Below the pieces are notes generated by a model. That model searched no databases. It was not told the origin of the DNA and was given only the letters and a program-made list of their open reading frames with translations. DNA of 64,000 nt from Saururus chinensis (Eukaryota > Streptophyta > Magnoliopsida > Piperales > Saururaceae). Positions 1 through 11,804 of the stretch are shown piece by piece (positions within the stretch are counted from its first letter, which is position 1; each line of letters starts with the position of its first letter). The position numbers were made by a program, and so were the translations under genes. The stretch is taken from the NCBI GenBank assembly GCA_035235625.1, contig CP141142.1, positions 10,508,995-10,572,994 on the forward strand, written 5' to 3'.

Positions 1-1716
1 AGGAACTTCTCATCTATAACGTAATTGCACTGTTAAATTAAATTAAAGTTACAAGAGTGATTGTGGTCCCAATGAAAGAAGAATAGAGAATATAAATTAA
101 TCACGGAATATAATATCGGCATGTGACTATGCGGCCAACCCACCATTTGAAGGCTGGTGGCTGGAATAAAGCACGTGGTAGGCTGGCAGCTCCCAATTCC
201 TTGCTAGAAGCATAAAGTGGTCCTGTTCGTCCTTCACTTTTTAAAAAAATAAATTTTTTAGAATCTGTTTATGTGAACCTCAAAAAAAATTTAATACATC
301 ATTTACATAACAATTTAATTTTTTTTATTTACTCTTCTAACTCGAACAAACTTCACCACTTTTTTCACTTATTTTCCCAACTAAAATTTATATATTCTTC
401 TCCAACTACGACGACTTTGGTACCTCATATTTCGTCTTCAATCTTCTCTTCTTTATTTTCTTTCTCAGCACCTAGTTAGGCAAAAGAGTTACCCTTGCGC
501 CATTGGGTGCCACAACAATGGCTAGGAGGCCAGGCAACATCTGGCATTGGCTGCCGCGACCAGGAAGTAAGGCCACATCTGGCCCTTATAGCAGATTTGG
601 CATAGTTGCCACAATCAGGGCCACCATTGGCCCTAGCTTTTATCGTCACAACAAGGCTAACACTACACTAACTCTAAGTGCCGCAGTGAAGCCAGCGCTA
701 GCCTTGGCTCTAACTATTGGAAAGCATGTTAAACATGTCTAACCCTATTTTAGGTGAAGTCCATTTAAATGAGTTTGTGGGGTAATGAGAACCCAAATTC
801 ACTTTCATGTAAAAGAGAATCCCGCATGTGAATTGGTTAAAGTGAGCATAAATAGTCTCACATCTCCTAGAAGAAACAAAATAGAGTTAGTATATAAAAC
901 ATAAGTTTTGTCTTTCAAATTAGACCTGTGGCCATCTCACTTTTGTGGAGGGCATACATATTAGACTTATACACCTATGTAGGCTAACCCACACATGCGT
1001 GCTGCCACAGCCATTGTGCTGGCTGAGTTTGGTTTGGTTCACACCGGCAGCCAGCCATGCCGAGTCAGATGGGGTTGGGTCCATAAGATAATAAATTTTG
1101 GGGCTAATTATTTTGGTTTTCTCTTATTCCAAAATGAGTCTGGTTTTCACTTGTGAACCTTAACGGGAGGGCATGCCCGTTTGAACTAGACGGTTCTTCT
1201 GTGTTCTATAAAACACTAAAAATAGATTTCTACATAATCCTTAATTGGTTTTTCCTATTGTCTTTGTGAGAGTGATTACACAACTGTCGTTTGCTACATA
1301 CACTATGTGAAGGTGCTTCTATAGTGTGGGGTAGATCGTCTTATCCTAGGAGAACACCTAAGTGATCCTAAGCACCATTAGGGAGGGTGTAATTCTATCT
1401 TAAGGACAGAGCGTTAAATGTTTGATTCAATCTTCAAGTTCTGGATTTTCTTTATACCTTCTACTAATCACAATTACTAGGGTATGAAAATAACACTAAC
1501 CGCCATAGCTAGGTTAGCGCTGGCCCTGGCTGCCACTGTTAGGGCCCCTAGCTCTAATTGCAATAGGCATTCGTAGCAACTGATTCAACCAAAAAGATTG
1601 TGGTTTTTGCTACATCTGCTAGGCATAAGGGCTGAGAAGTAGGAGGATGAAGAGAAGGAAAAAAAGGCCGCTAGCCGTTGGCACCGTGGCCCGTTGCTAA
1701 AGTATGGGGATATATA
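1..1716. other. Unclassified duplicated non-coding DNA (copy 1)
   Basis: No recognisable gene or transposon terminus is seen. A GC-richer stretch near 500-740 reads open for 79 codons and is rich in GCCA/TGGC words. Its counterpart at 17918-18163 differs at several amino acids without any conserved domain, so it is not called as a gene. The stretch ends at the copia LTR. Its last bases (ATATA) correspond to the target-site duplication of the full element in copy 2. Confidence 0.6.
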
Positions 1717-1799
1717 TGTTCGATGTATATGAATTTATAAGATCATCACTAAGGGATAAACATAAGGCAAATAACATATGTTTTTAGAGATAAAAAAGT

Positions 1800-3100
1800 T
1801 GATGCACTGGAATAATGTTCAATTAAATGTTCTCACATTTCGAATCGCAATCCTATTTTGTGTTAATTCATTGCTTATTTGGGCTATTTATGTTTCAAAT
1901 AAGTTAGTTGGACCATAATTGAGTTTACATGTCTAAACATGCTTCAACATGATCTAAGTAGAAGAGGAAGTAAAACACATCTACCCAAAGCTATTTAAAA
2001 GTCATGAATGGGCTCTTAATGGTCTAAACATGAATGGAATGGTCAAACATAACCTTGTGGACCCGTTGGATTTGAGATTTGCATCAAGAGTACTAAATTA
2101 GGAAAGAAGCTAATTCGGACAGATTAATACAACCTTAGTATTTCAACCATATCTTTCTATGTATAATTCAGATTGATACAATTCTAGGGGCATTGGAAAG
2201 AATACTTCCGTGGCGAAGAAATTCAATATTCTGAAGATTTATGGGTCAAATTCGGCATGCAAATGGACAGCTAGTAAATTATTGATTTATTTGATTGATT
2301 TAGAATCTAATCATTGCCAAAGAAGCAACCAATCAGGCAATAAATCAGGATGTCATCTAGAGATATGATTGGACTTTTCCCTTTGAAACAACCCCTTCTA
2401 TTCCTATAAATAGAAGGGTGGACATAATAAAGGCATAATCCCCTCCTCTTTGGAGCTCTCTTCTCCTATTTTTCTTCTTTTTTTTGTATTTTTATTTTTA
2501 GTTTTATTATAATGGCTTTCTAAGCTCTCAAGCTAAGGCTAGAGGTGATTTGTAATAATGTAATGGAGTTCTATTCGTGTTTCATCAATGGTTTTAAGTA
2601 AGTATTGTTTATTTGAAGTGATATTTATTTAATATTGTTTTTCTTCTTGTTTCTTTGTGATTTGGATACATAAGATGTTTGAAGGCTCTCCTTCTTGATC
2701 TTTTGTGATTTGGATACATAGAAATCTTTAAAAGATAATTATTTTTATCCTCCATCTATCCAAAGAATTTTTTATCTTTATTTTAAATTTTAATGTTCAT
2801 ATCTTCCGGTTAGATAGAATTTTCATTCGATTCTAACTGAGATAATATGATACATGAAGAACATCATTAGATGTTACAATGATCCTTAATGCCTTAGTAT
2901 TTTCTCATCTTGATTTCTTAACTCGTTATTGTCTTAAGTTTCTACTCTTTCTTTCTTAATTTTGCTTTCCTTTACTTTTTTGTAACTATTTTCTTTGTTG
3001 CACAAGGCTTTCCCTGTGGATCAACCTTGTCTACTACAATTGGCAAGTAAAATAAATCTGAATTTGACTTCTTTATAGTCTTATTTCAGATGTAACAACA
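1800..3100 (+). mobile_element. Solo LTR, family 1 (1301 bp), nested in copia LTR
   Basis: It starts TGATGCACTGG and ends TGTAACAACA, so it has TG...CA ends. It is flanked by the 5-bp target-site duplication AAAGT (1795-1799 and 3101-3105). Removing it restores the copia LTR sequence seen at 27781-28199. It contains a TATA box and, near its 3' end, the words TCCCTGTGGATCAACC typical of plant LTR 3' ends. No coding region or second LTR is present, so it is a solo LTR. Ty3/gypsy origin is an inference. Confidence 0.88.
2405..2413 (+). promoter_or_regulatory. TATA box of the family 1 LTR
   Basis: TATAAATAG lies about 600 bp into the LTR and is followed by a pyrimidine-rich stretch, as expected for the U3/R boundary. 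It sets the plus orientation of this LTR. The same box is intact at 19824-19832 and degenerate at about 63391 in the third copy. Confidence 0.6.
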
Positions 3101-3438
3101 AAAGTGTACCTTACTCACTTGACATATTGTGTACATATAGATATAAGAGAGAATCTACCTATTATGAATAACACCAAGACTTCTCCACTCTTCTTATCAA
3201 GAATGGATAGGGAATATTAAGATTGATAAGTGAGCGAAGGGACTAGGCATATATATAGCCTCATGATGACCCTTCCCATCAAAGCGACATCAATAAATGG
3301 CCTCACATCCCTTTGTAACCAACCAAGTTAATTCCGAATTTCTATTTTAATAAATAAAAAGTATAACTTTTCATTTCCAAATGGTTTTTCATGGCTTTTG
3401 GGTTTCTAATGGGGTCCACGTGTGGGGACACACCAACA

Positions 3439-3450
3439 TTCTCCCACTTG
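3439..3450 (-). other. Copia polypurine tract (copy 1)
   Basis: On the minus strand CAAGTGGGAGAA lies directly before the LTR start TGTTGG. This is the expected position and composition of the plus-strand priming tract of a Ty1/copia element. Confidence 0.7.
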
Positions 3451-3940
3451 TTTATACATGTGGGGACATGCCATAATGTATACTCCCACTTGGACGCACA
3501 AAGGTTGACGAAATAAAACAAATAATAAAAATCTTGAAAATATGAAAATTCGGAGTTTTCAAATCATGTGAGCTCACAATTTTTGAAAAAAAAAAATTCT
3601 TAGTGTAGAAGGGGTAATACGAATCGGCCAATATAATAGTGATTACCAATAAGGATTAAGGCAGGCAAAGCACTCATTTACGCGGTGCTAAGATTGGCAT
3701 TGTCACTATATCAATAACCCTACTAACATGACCTCTAAATGGATTTAGTGTGGCTTGAACATAAATATTGCAAGCAGTCCAAACTGTAGACTTTTCTACT
3801 ACTTGGAAAACTGAATGAAGAGCAACAAAATAACCACAATTAATTGCAAGTTTCTTTGACTGAATAAAGCATAATGTCGTTCTTAAATCAGAATCATCAT
3901 TACAAAATATTTGTAGACAAATATATACACTCCCACTTAT

Positions 3941-4288
3941 TTAAACATCAAAAGAAGCTCTTACACCAATACCATATGAGTGTTCTTTAAACACTCTAAG
4001 GGGTAAGCCTTTTGTAAAAGGATCAGCTAACATCTTGCCAGTGCTAATGTGTTCAATAAAGATTTGATGATTTTGCACTCTTTCTCTAACAACAAGATAC
4101 TTAATGTCTATGTGTTTTGATCTGGTTGAACTCTTGTTATTTTTAGAGAAGAGTACAGTTGCGGAGTTGTCACAATGAATTTTCAATGGCTTTTGAATGG
4201 AATCAACAATCCCAAGCCCCAAAATGAATTTTCGTAGCCAAATAGCCTCCTTAATGGCCTCAAGAGAAGCCACAAATTCGGCCTCCAT
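3941..4288 (-). pseudogene. Copia RNase H C-terminal domain (copy 1)
   Basis: This 115-codon open stretch starts MEAEFVASLEAIKEAIWLRK and contains IHCDNSATVLFSKN, RSKHIDIKYLVVRE and ISTGKMLADPFTKGLP. These are the hallmark blocks of the Ty1/copia RNase H domain at the polyprotein C-terminus. It is 115 residues of what should be a polyprotein of well over 1200. The counterpart at 21367-21714 is identical in translation. The methionine start is incidental, because the domain is read through from the reverse transcriptase upstream in an intact element. The copy cannot be active, since the polyprotein is truncated at 5208. Confidence 0.9.
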
Positions 4289-5208
4289 AGTGGAAGATGT
4301 TACAAGAGTTTGTTTAGAACTCTTCTATGAAATAGCCCCTCCTGCCATCATGAAGCCATAACCTAAAGTGGATTTCTTGCTGTCAAGGTCACCGACAAAA
4401 TCTGAATCAAAATATCCCTCAACCAGTAGGGACAATGATCTCTTGATTGTGAGCATGAAATCTTTAGTGCCTTGAAGATATCACAGGACTTTCTTTGCAA
4501 CCTTCCAATGAACCATACCAAGATTATACTGATAATGACTAAGCATGCCTACTGCAAAATCAATGTCTGGACGAGTGCAAACTTGAGCATATATGAGACT
4601 CCCAATAATATATGAATAGGGGATACTTGCCATATGAGATATCTAAAACTTACTTTTTGGAAATTGCATTAGGCTAAACTTGTCTCTTTTTAAAATTGGA
4701 GCTTCACATGGAGAACAAGTTTTCATCTTAAATCTCTTAAGCGCACGGTCAATATATGCCCTTTGTGACAAACCCAGAAGACCACGTCATTTGTCACGAT
4801 GTATTTTTATTCCAACTATAAAAGATGTCTCATCAAGGTCTTTCATCTCAAAATTTTGTGATAGGAACTCCTTTGTCTTTTGTAAAAGACAAATATCACT
4901 ATTCGCTAGAAGGGTATCATCAACATACAAAATAAGGAATATCAAATTGCTTCCCACAAACTTTGAATATACAAATTAATCAACAACATTCTTCTTAAAT
5001 CCATAAGAAGAGATAATCTCGTAAAATTTCAAGTATTATTGTCTAGATATTTCCTTCAATCCATAAATAGATTTTTGGAGTTTACAAACCAAATTTGAAT
5101 TCCTATTTTTTTTAAAACATTCTGGTTGCTCCATGTACACTTCCTCTTCTTAATCTCCATTCAAGAAGGCTATTTTGACATCTATTGGATATAATTCAAT
5201 ATTGTAAT
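4289..5208 (-). pseudogene. Copia reverse transcriptase remnant (copy 1, truncated)
   Basis: Minus-strand translation, with breaks, gives copia reverse transcriptase segments. They include the catalytic YVDDTL block at 4916-4927 and, near the right end, the block reading ELYPIDVKIAFLN just before the cut. Frames are interrupted by stops and shifts, so this is a fossil. Everything upstream (N-terminal RT, integrase, gag, 5' LTR) is missing because the duplicated block ends at 5208. Confidence 0.82.
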
Positions 5209-5395
5209 TTGATAAATTGTAATTTGTTAACAAACACAAGACCACCAAAGTGTTCTATGAGCATTTCGAGAAAAAAAAACAAAGGCGACACAAAGTGTGC
5301 TTCATGGTTTTGATGATTAATTAAAAAGATATAAAAGTTTACAGATAAAAACTAAATCACACACGTCTACTAAAAGTGTGACCAACCGGTCCATC
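5209..5395. other. Unique spacer between duplication break and MITE
   Basis: AT-rich sequence with no recognisable feature. It begins exactly where homology to copy 2 stops. TTGATAAATTGTAATTTG forms a short direct repeat with the last bases of the duplicated block (TTGTAAT). Confidence 0.4.
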
Positions 5396-5398
5396 TTA

Positions 5399-5948
5399 GG
5401 GGCTGTTTGGGTACTGAATCGTGAGAAGATTCAGCCGATTCAGTGTCGATTCAGCACTGAATTTTTAGAATCTTATTTGTGTATAGAAGCTGCGCTGAAT
5501 TAAAAATTCAGTACTGAAGTTAGATTCAAACCGTTTCAAGCCTGAAACGGCCTGAATCACTGAATCACCTCGATTGAGTCTCCTAATCTCCATTTTAAAA
5601 ATTAAAGATTCTATATTTTTCAATGGTTATCATTCATATCGATTTGAACCTTGACAAACGTGCCATATAGGTAGGGCCCACTTTAAAAATTTAAAATTAC
5701 CTTCCCTTGTGGGATCTTGTTTGATAGAGCTTGAATTTAGAAGTGTAATGGTGTGAAGAACGTGCATATCCTAGTTCGAGAGAGAGAGAGTTATATTAGT
5801 TTAATGTTTTAAAATTGGGTTTGACGTGGCATCTAAATTTATTCTAGCAAATTCTCTAGCCAAACGTAATTTAGTTTTAGTGGTGAATTTTTTAAATTAA
5901 TTCACTACTGAATTAGCTACTGAATTAATTCAGTACCCAAACGACCCC
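5399..5948. mobile_element. Tourist-like MITE (PIF/Harbinger type)
   Basis: The ends are near-perfect inverted repeats. The left end reads GGGGCTGTTTGGGTACTGAA, and the right end on the other strand reads GGGGTCGTTTGGGTACTGAA. It is flanked by TTA on both sides (5396-5398 and 5949-5951), the 3-bp target preferred by PIF/Harbinger elements. The 550-bp interior is AT-rich with repeated ATTCAGTACTGAA-like words near both ends. No transposase is encoded, so it is non-autonomous. Confidence 0.85.
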
Positions 5949-5951
5949 TTA

Positions 5952-6717
5952 ATACGTAATATTCATCTCAAAAGACATGAAGAAGGCCACCGTTTTTTAT
6001 TTAAAATATAAATCACAGTCATTTTATGAGAAAACTATGAGAGGCCTTTTTTTTGGGGGGTAAGAAACCATGCTGAGTGTGTGTCATCCCTGTATATGTG
6101 CCAAGCTTGATCAGTCAGACTTCTATAATATGTTCTTTTCTTCATACTGCTTTATTGTATGAAAAAATTGACAATTACGCAAAATATCCCACAAATCCTT
6201 CTTAGAGAAACCTCTGTGATCTTTCTTTATGTCCCCAATTCTTTGCAGCTTTGAACAAAAGGGGGGTTATTTCCCCATCTATCCACTCCCACAGTTTCGT
6301 TGACCTTGAGTGCTTAGCTTTCTCCTCGAGGTGCCCCACTTCATGTGAAGAAGAAATCACATATTCAGATTTTCTCTCTCGAACTCCCATCTAAATTCTA
6401 AGCTCACTTTTGATCTACAAGCGAGGGTAAAGGTCCAGCCTTTTTTAATTTTTTTTTCTACCATCTCCTCTGCAACCGGCCCTTGGCGACTCCGGCTAAG
6501 ACGATATGTATCAAAACGATACATCCCAAATGGGCTAACTAAATTAAAAAATACGAGGAGTGTGTGCCATTGCCACCTTATCTCGGTTGATACGTACTTG
6601 TATCCATAGATGCGACCTCCCATGCGTACACCTAAAATGATACAACTTGGGGCTAAATACATAGGATAATGAAATTCTACCGTCATCATCCATTGTTTTT
6701 TGTGTTCTCAAATATCC
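5952..6717. other. Intergenic DNA, nothing recognised
   Basis: Several overlapping reading frames of 60-110 codons exist on both strands around 6200-6720. None shows a known domain, and they mutually overlap. This DNA is interrupted by the solo LTR at 6723 and continues at 10256. Confidence 0.4.
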
Positions 6718-7370
6718 AAACTTGTCACTCCCCAGCGATGCCCGACCCGAGCCGAACCCGGTCCAAGGGCCGGTCAAGCGCGTGGGGGCGACGAAGGGAA
6801 ATTGAGAAACAATTTAGCGGAAGACTTAACCCTAACCATGGGTGTTTAATAGAATTACGGAGTACGCACAATCCTTTGAGCAAGAGTAAATAAGAAGGAA
6901 AGAAAGAGAGTTGCTTATCACAAAGTAAACAACTAATCTCAAACCCACATGCTTAGTTAACTATGGCCCACACTGGCTCAAAATAAGTCTTAAGCAATAC
7001 AACTGTAAAATGTGACATAAATCCAACAAAGAACCCTACACAAAGGTTCTAAACAAAAAGCATAAAACTAAGGAAAATAAGTCACACAAAGATCTCCACG
7101 ATCACATCCAAGTCATCTCCGACCTTTCCTCAAAGAGGAGATCCTGTCCGTTTGCATGTCGCACCACGCAACCCCAAAACAAAACACAAGAAAGAAGGGT
7201 GAGTTTAACAAACTCAGCAATGGTTTTTAATATCACTATCAACATCGAAAATATGATAGCATAGCAATATAATCATTCAGATCAAAGATTAGCAAGGTGC
7301 ATCATTTTCTAATCACACATACACATCACCTAAAACTCATCATAGTGCATAATCCACATAATGTCATTCT

Positions 7371-7765
7371 CATCATAACACCCTACATGAATGTATCTCT
7401 AACATACATATTCCATCATGCATCATATCATAATCAACCTGCATGAATGTATCTCTAACATACATATTCCATCATGCATCATATCATAACAACCTGCATG
7501 GATGTATCTCTAACATATATATTCCCTCATGCATCATATCATAACAACCTGCATGGATGTATCTCTAACATACATATTCCCTCATGCATCATATCATAAC
7601 AACCTATATGGATGTATCTCTAATATACATATTCCCTCATGCATCATATCAAAATCAACCTGCATGAATGTATCTCTAACATACATATTCCATTATGCAT
7701 CATATCATAATCAACCTGTATGAATGTATCTCTAACATACATATTCCATCATGCATCATATCATA
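7371..7765 (-). repeat. Tandem repeat, about 55-60 bp unit, 7 copies, inside LTR
   Basis: Seven copies of a unit containing GTATCTCTAACATACATATT and ATGCATCATATCATAA are seen, most about 52-60 bp apart. The same unit on the other strand occurs 11 times in 36966-37585. The array is an internal minisatellite of this LTR family, and short reading frames across it are artefacts. Confidence 0.9.
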
Positions 7766-9820
7766 ACATCCTCCATCAAGGAGTAATCACAATTTAGTGT
7801 CACACAGACACGAACATAGACAAGGCCACGAAGGCATGTCATGGTCCAAAATTCTACATAAGAATTAAAGAAAGTTCAGGGTTGTCAATCCCTAAAAACT
7901 ACTCGCCCTGGACGATCCTGGCCAAGGATGTCCCATTCTCACATAGAGAATCTAGAGCAGGGGTGTTCGCCCAGGGACATCTCCTACAGAGGGAAGAGCC
8001 TGAGTTTCCACACAGGAAACCCTAGAACACGTGGTAGCGAGTGCACACGGCATACCACACTGGATTCTCAGGGTCCAGATAACACTCATAATAACATTCT
8101 CATAATCCACAAGACAAGTACACAACTCGTCCCCACATAATTCTATTCAACTAGACTCAACCCGGGGAGTGCACTCGTTCCACACAGGAATTCAAATCAA
8201 AACATGTCCTTTCGGACCAATCAACTTACGATTAATCCATGACCGATCAATCCTGCACACAATTTCACCACATTGCATCCAATCGGTCAAATTCGATTAA
8301 CCTCAATGAAGCCTCAATTGGAAATCCATTTTCATGATGCATGGAGCATGGTACATATGTGGGCAAGGCATACATGAACCCTAATCCATGATAAGTGTTC
8401 TCATCAGCCCCTAATGCATCATTTATAATCACAATATTAAGCTTCAAACATCATCATTTAACCCCCCCACATGTGTGTGTACCTAGTAGAAGTACTTCAC
8501 TCAATGCATTTCAACATGCTTGAAATTAACTCACTACCACACTACACATGTGAATTAACATCTAATCATGAATTCCAGCAGAAAACATAGGAGAAGAATT
8601 GTTGAAATCATAACTCAAATCAAAACTCAACCACAAAGGCTAAACACATATAAGATCATTCATTTCATCATTGAGTCATGGCATTCACCAACATCCACAC
8701 ATCAACTAACCACATTCTTTCATGACAAATCAGTCCATTAATAGGTTTGTAGTCCTACTGAAAATATGCTTAACCAAATGGGATCAACCATTCACAATTT
8801 CAAGATGACAATTCCAACATCATACCACAAAACATAAGTCATTCTACAAATCTCTAATCATATATCCCAACTTCATAACCTCAATAGCATGCCTTTTCAG
8901 TAGCATAATATAGCACAAAGCACTCCACATTCATATAAAATTGGCAAGTTAAAGTGGAATCATTGAAATAAACATCATGTGAATAACATAGAATTCTGCT
9001 GTGTAGCCGTTCGAACGCCCTGCAGGCCGTTCGATTGGCTAAATGGAAAAAATTCAAATTCACAGTTTGGCCGTTTGATCGGCTGAACTGGAAATCTGTC
9101 GATTCGATAGTGTTACCGTTCGAACGCCCAGAAGGGCTGTTCAAACGCCAACAAGGCAGAATTGACCATCTTCTTCCTTTCGTAATTTCAAACCAAAACT
9201 CCATTGATAACACTTCAAATCCACATCTAACAACCTAAATACCATCAAAAGTCCTCTGTGACTTCCAAAATGCTAAACCACGTCATAACAAGATAAAACC
9301 CTATGAAATCAGGATTAAAAATGACCATTTTCTAATCATGCCATTAGCACACTAAAACAAGTAACTCCATTCAAAATAAGCCAAAAATCAAGAGTTTTAC
9401 CATGGATAAACTGAAATTTCGAAAGCCCATTACCTTATCCCTTGATTAAGCTTAGATTTGATGGCCACCCTTCTTAAAAACCTTACAAAAACATAGAGTT
9501 TGGATTAAACTCCATTAAAATCGATTTACCAAAGAAATCCCTAATTAAAAACTTAGATCTAGGGCTTGTTGAACATAAAAATTAGATTTTGAAAGCTAGG
9601 GTTTGTAGTAAAATACAAATTAGTAGTTTGTGATGTCCAAAAATGAATTGAAACAAAGGGGAAATGGTAGATTTAGAAGAGATTAAGAAGAAATCTAGGG
9701 TTTAGTGCTTAATTAGAGTAGGCTTACCTTAAACACCTTTAATCCGGGCCTAATTGGGGATTAGGCCTGACCTCTCCTCCTCAGCCTATTCCCAAAAATG
9801 AAAATGGCATAGGTTTGGCC

Positions 9821-9829
9821 TTTTATAGT
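9821..9829 (-). promoter_or_regulatory. TATA box of the family 2 LTR
   Basis: On the minus strand ACTATAAAAGG lies about 420 bp from the LTR start. The corresponding position of the plus-strand relative (about 34889-34900) reads ACTACAAAAGG, a degenerate box. Confidence 0.5.
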
Positions 9830-10255
9830 AAGGGTTGGGGTATGTATGGGTAAGTTATGGGATGTAAATAGGAAAAGTAGGCTAAAAATAGGTATTTTAC
9901 AAATTTGAGCACTAATTAAGTCTAAGAAAATTCTAAAAATTTTTGTATGGGCTTAAGTAGATATCTAGGTTCATTTAACCCAAAATACCAAAATTTCAAC
10001 GGTGGGGCCCACAGGGGTCCAACGAAAACCCTAATTTTCAGAAAAATAGTAAAAATTTAGAAAAATCCCAAAAATTCACATTTGATTAAAAATAACTTAA
10101 AACCACTAATCTTAAAGTTGATTTTGGTTAAAACCATCATAAACACTATTTATTTATGAAACCACCGAATAAATCAAAAAATGTGTTAACCTCACGATAA
10201 CTGATAATTAAAGAAAACCAAAAACTAGTTTAGAGATGAGGGTCCTTACAAAACT

Positions 10256-11560
10256 AGATTGATTCGATAAGCTTTCCTCTTGCTTCATAAGAAAAGTAGA
10301 CAAGGGATTACATGACCAATTCTAGGACCTATATGACTCACTCTTTGAGAATGGCATTGGCTGTTTATTTTGGTATAAAGGAACCCAAAAAAGTTAATAT
10401 TATGCTCTTAATTTTAAACATATATTTTTAATTAATTTTTTAAAAATATGTCATAAAATTTTGAATGAGATGTAGTAGAATAATTATTTTACCATGAGTT
10501 ATAAGAATACACAAAACTGTATTGGGGACATGACATTTACACTTTTACAAATCAAGTTTTATGATAAATTTCATAAATACATCACTAAAATAATTATATC
10601 ACTTTAAAATAGCTACAAAATATAAAGTTAGGTACTTGTTTGTCATATAATACTCTGATTAATATGAACAATATGACAATCTAACGTGCCTAAAATAAAC
10701 ATATAAAAATGAAACAAGTTGCATTTGAAAGGAAAAAACTATTCACTAAGGCCTTCCCGAAAACCTTTAGTACAAATTTGCCTTCCTGAAAAACCTGTAC
10801 CACCAAGGATGCTAAGTATAAATGTATATTAAGTTGTATGGTAAAACCAAAATAAGAATCCAACAAAACATCTTGATAAAGAATCAAACCAAGAAAAAAT
10901 TTTGATAAAAATTAAGCCAAGCCACACATACCTTTCAAAGTCACAATTAAACTTACAAGAAAGGAACCAAACATTAGAAGGTTATCTAGATACGATAACC
11001 TTATATAGGAGTTTAATAATTCACATTAGATATTGGATTACTACAAACTCAACATAAGTTTTTTTAGAAGCCTACCTTGCCCTGTCCATACCATGAAGTT
11101 AAAGCCTACAAGGGCTCATAGACTCCAATGGTCGAGATCTCAACTTCAATGATGATCGAAACCTCTTGTATTGTGTTGCACTAGACCAGTCATCTTTATT
11201 TGTTTTGATCCGTTCGAACTTGACTCCAAGGTCTACATATAACTCTCTTTTGGAGAGCCGGAACTATAAGTTTTTTTATACCATACCATTCTATCTACGT
11301 GGCTAAGACGACTCATATTTGGAGACAACCAGACATTAGGGTCCTTGTCCTTAAGTGTTGAAATACACAAGTCTGGTTTACTATCCATTACAAGGATTCA
11401 CATATGCATTAGGACTTACTTACCCTTACATAACACATTCTAAACATCATACTATTAAATAGCATAAACATTAATATAAATCATGCATGAAATCTCATGG
11501 ATTAAGGTACTATCGGTTACTCACAGACGTGTCATCAAGATGTTGATGACCATCGATATC
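10256..11560. other. Intergenic DNA, nothing recognised
   Basis: AT-rich sequence with no domain, transposon terminus or RNA gene that I can support. The stretch 11050-11290 is less AT-rich, with no long open frame. The last 30 bases before the LTR could be read in one frame with the bases after 16109, but the reading is too short to claim an exon. Confidence 0.4.
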
Positions 11561-11795
11561 TATAAGGTCCTTAATTTTTTAATGATTTTTTGTGATTTTT
11601 TTGCTATTTTTCTAGTCCTTTTCGGTAGAAAAATGTGACATTTCGGTGTATTTGTATTTACATATTTACCTTAGTATGGGTGTGGGGCTTAGTCACGGGC
11701 CGTAGGCCGCGCCATGCGCTTTTGACGCAAATTTTGGAGGTATGACGCATGAACAAGAGGTTAACGCGCATTGGGGATATAGATGAAAAAAAAAG

Positions 11796-11804
11796 TTTAT
11801 AAAT
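11796..11804 (+). promoter_or_regulatory. TATA box of the family 3 LTR
   Basis: TTTATAAAT lies about 240 bp into the LTR. The opposite-strand relative has TATATAAAG at the equivalent place (60165-60173), so position is conserved although the exact word differs. Confidence 0.5.

Larger units (their letters stand above)
1717..3438 (-). mobile_element. Ty1/copia 3' LTR interrupted by a solo LTR (copy 1)
   Basis: The LTR begins TGTTCGATGT and ends ACACCAACA on the plus strand. On the minus strand it therefore starts TGTTGGTGTG and is preceded by the purine-rich tract AAGTGGGAGAA. With the 1301-bp insert and its 5-bp duplication removed, it is about 416 bp. It aligns with the 419-bp LTR at 27781-28199. 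The rest of this element is cut off at 5208. Confidence 0.88.
1..5208. repeat. Segmental duplication, copy 1
   Basis: This block matches 17423-22634 almost base for base in the same orientation. Within the copia part and its nested LTR only scattered substitutions and one short indel (near 3375-3390) are seen, while the first 1.7 kb shows somewhat more changes. The match stops abruptly at 5208, inside the reverse transcriptase region, where copy 2 continues as copia and this copy runs into unrelated DNA. The left boundary is unknown because homology already exists at base 1. An unmerged haplotype or assembly duplication is an alternative to a true genomic duplication. Confidence 0.93.
6723..10250 (-). 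mobile_element. Solo LTR, family 2 (about 3.5 kb, Tekay/Del-like)
   Basis: The plus-strand ends are TGTCACTCCCC and GGGTCCTTACA. Read on the minus strand it starts TGTAAGGACCC and ends GGGGAGTGACA. It is flanked by the 5-bp duplication AAACT (6718-6722 and 10251-10255). It is the opposite-orientation relative of 34471-38217 and shares with it a 60-bp tandem array, a GTTCGAACG palindrome cluster and a TATA box. There is no internal region and no coding sequence. The terminal GACCGGGTTCGGCTCGGGTC-type motif resembles Tekay/Del chromovirus LTRs, which is an inference. Confidence 0.88.

Noticed and set aside
503..742. 79-codon frame with a duplicate at 17918-18163
   Set aside because: The two copies differ at several residues, the frame is compositionally biased, no domain is seen, and no plausible transcript structure surrounds it. 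The sequence is conserved only because the whole block is duplicated.
4680..4979. 99-codon plus-strand frame, repeated at 22106-22405
   Set aside because: It lies antisense to the copia reverse transcriptase, including the YVDD block. It is a shadow of that coding region.
7371..7765. Possible CRISPR-like array
   Set aside because: Repeats are contiguous with no unique spacers, unit length varies, and the context is a plant LTR. It is a minisatellite.
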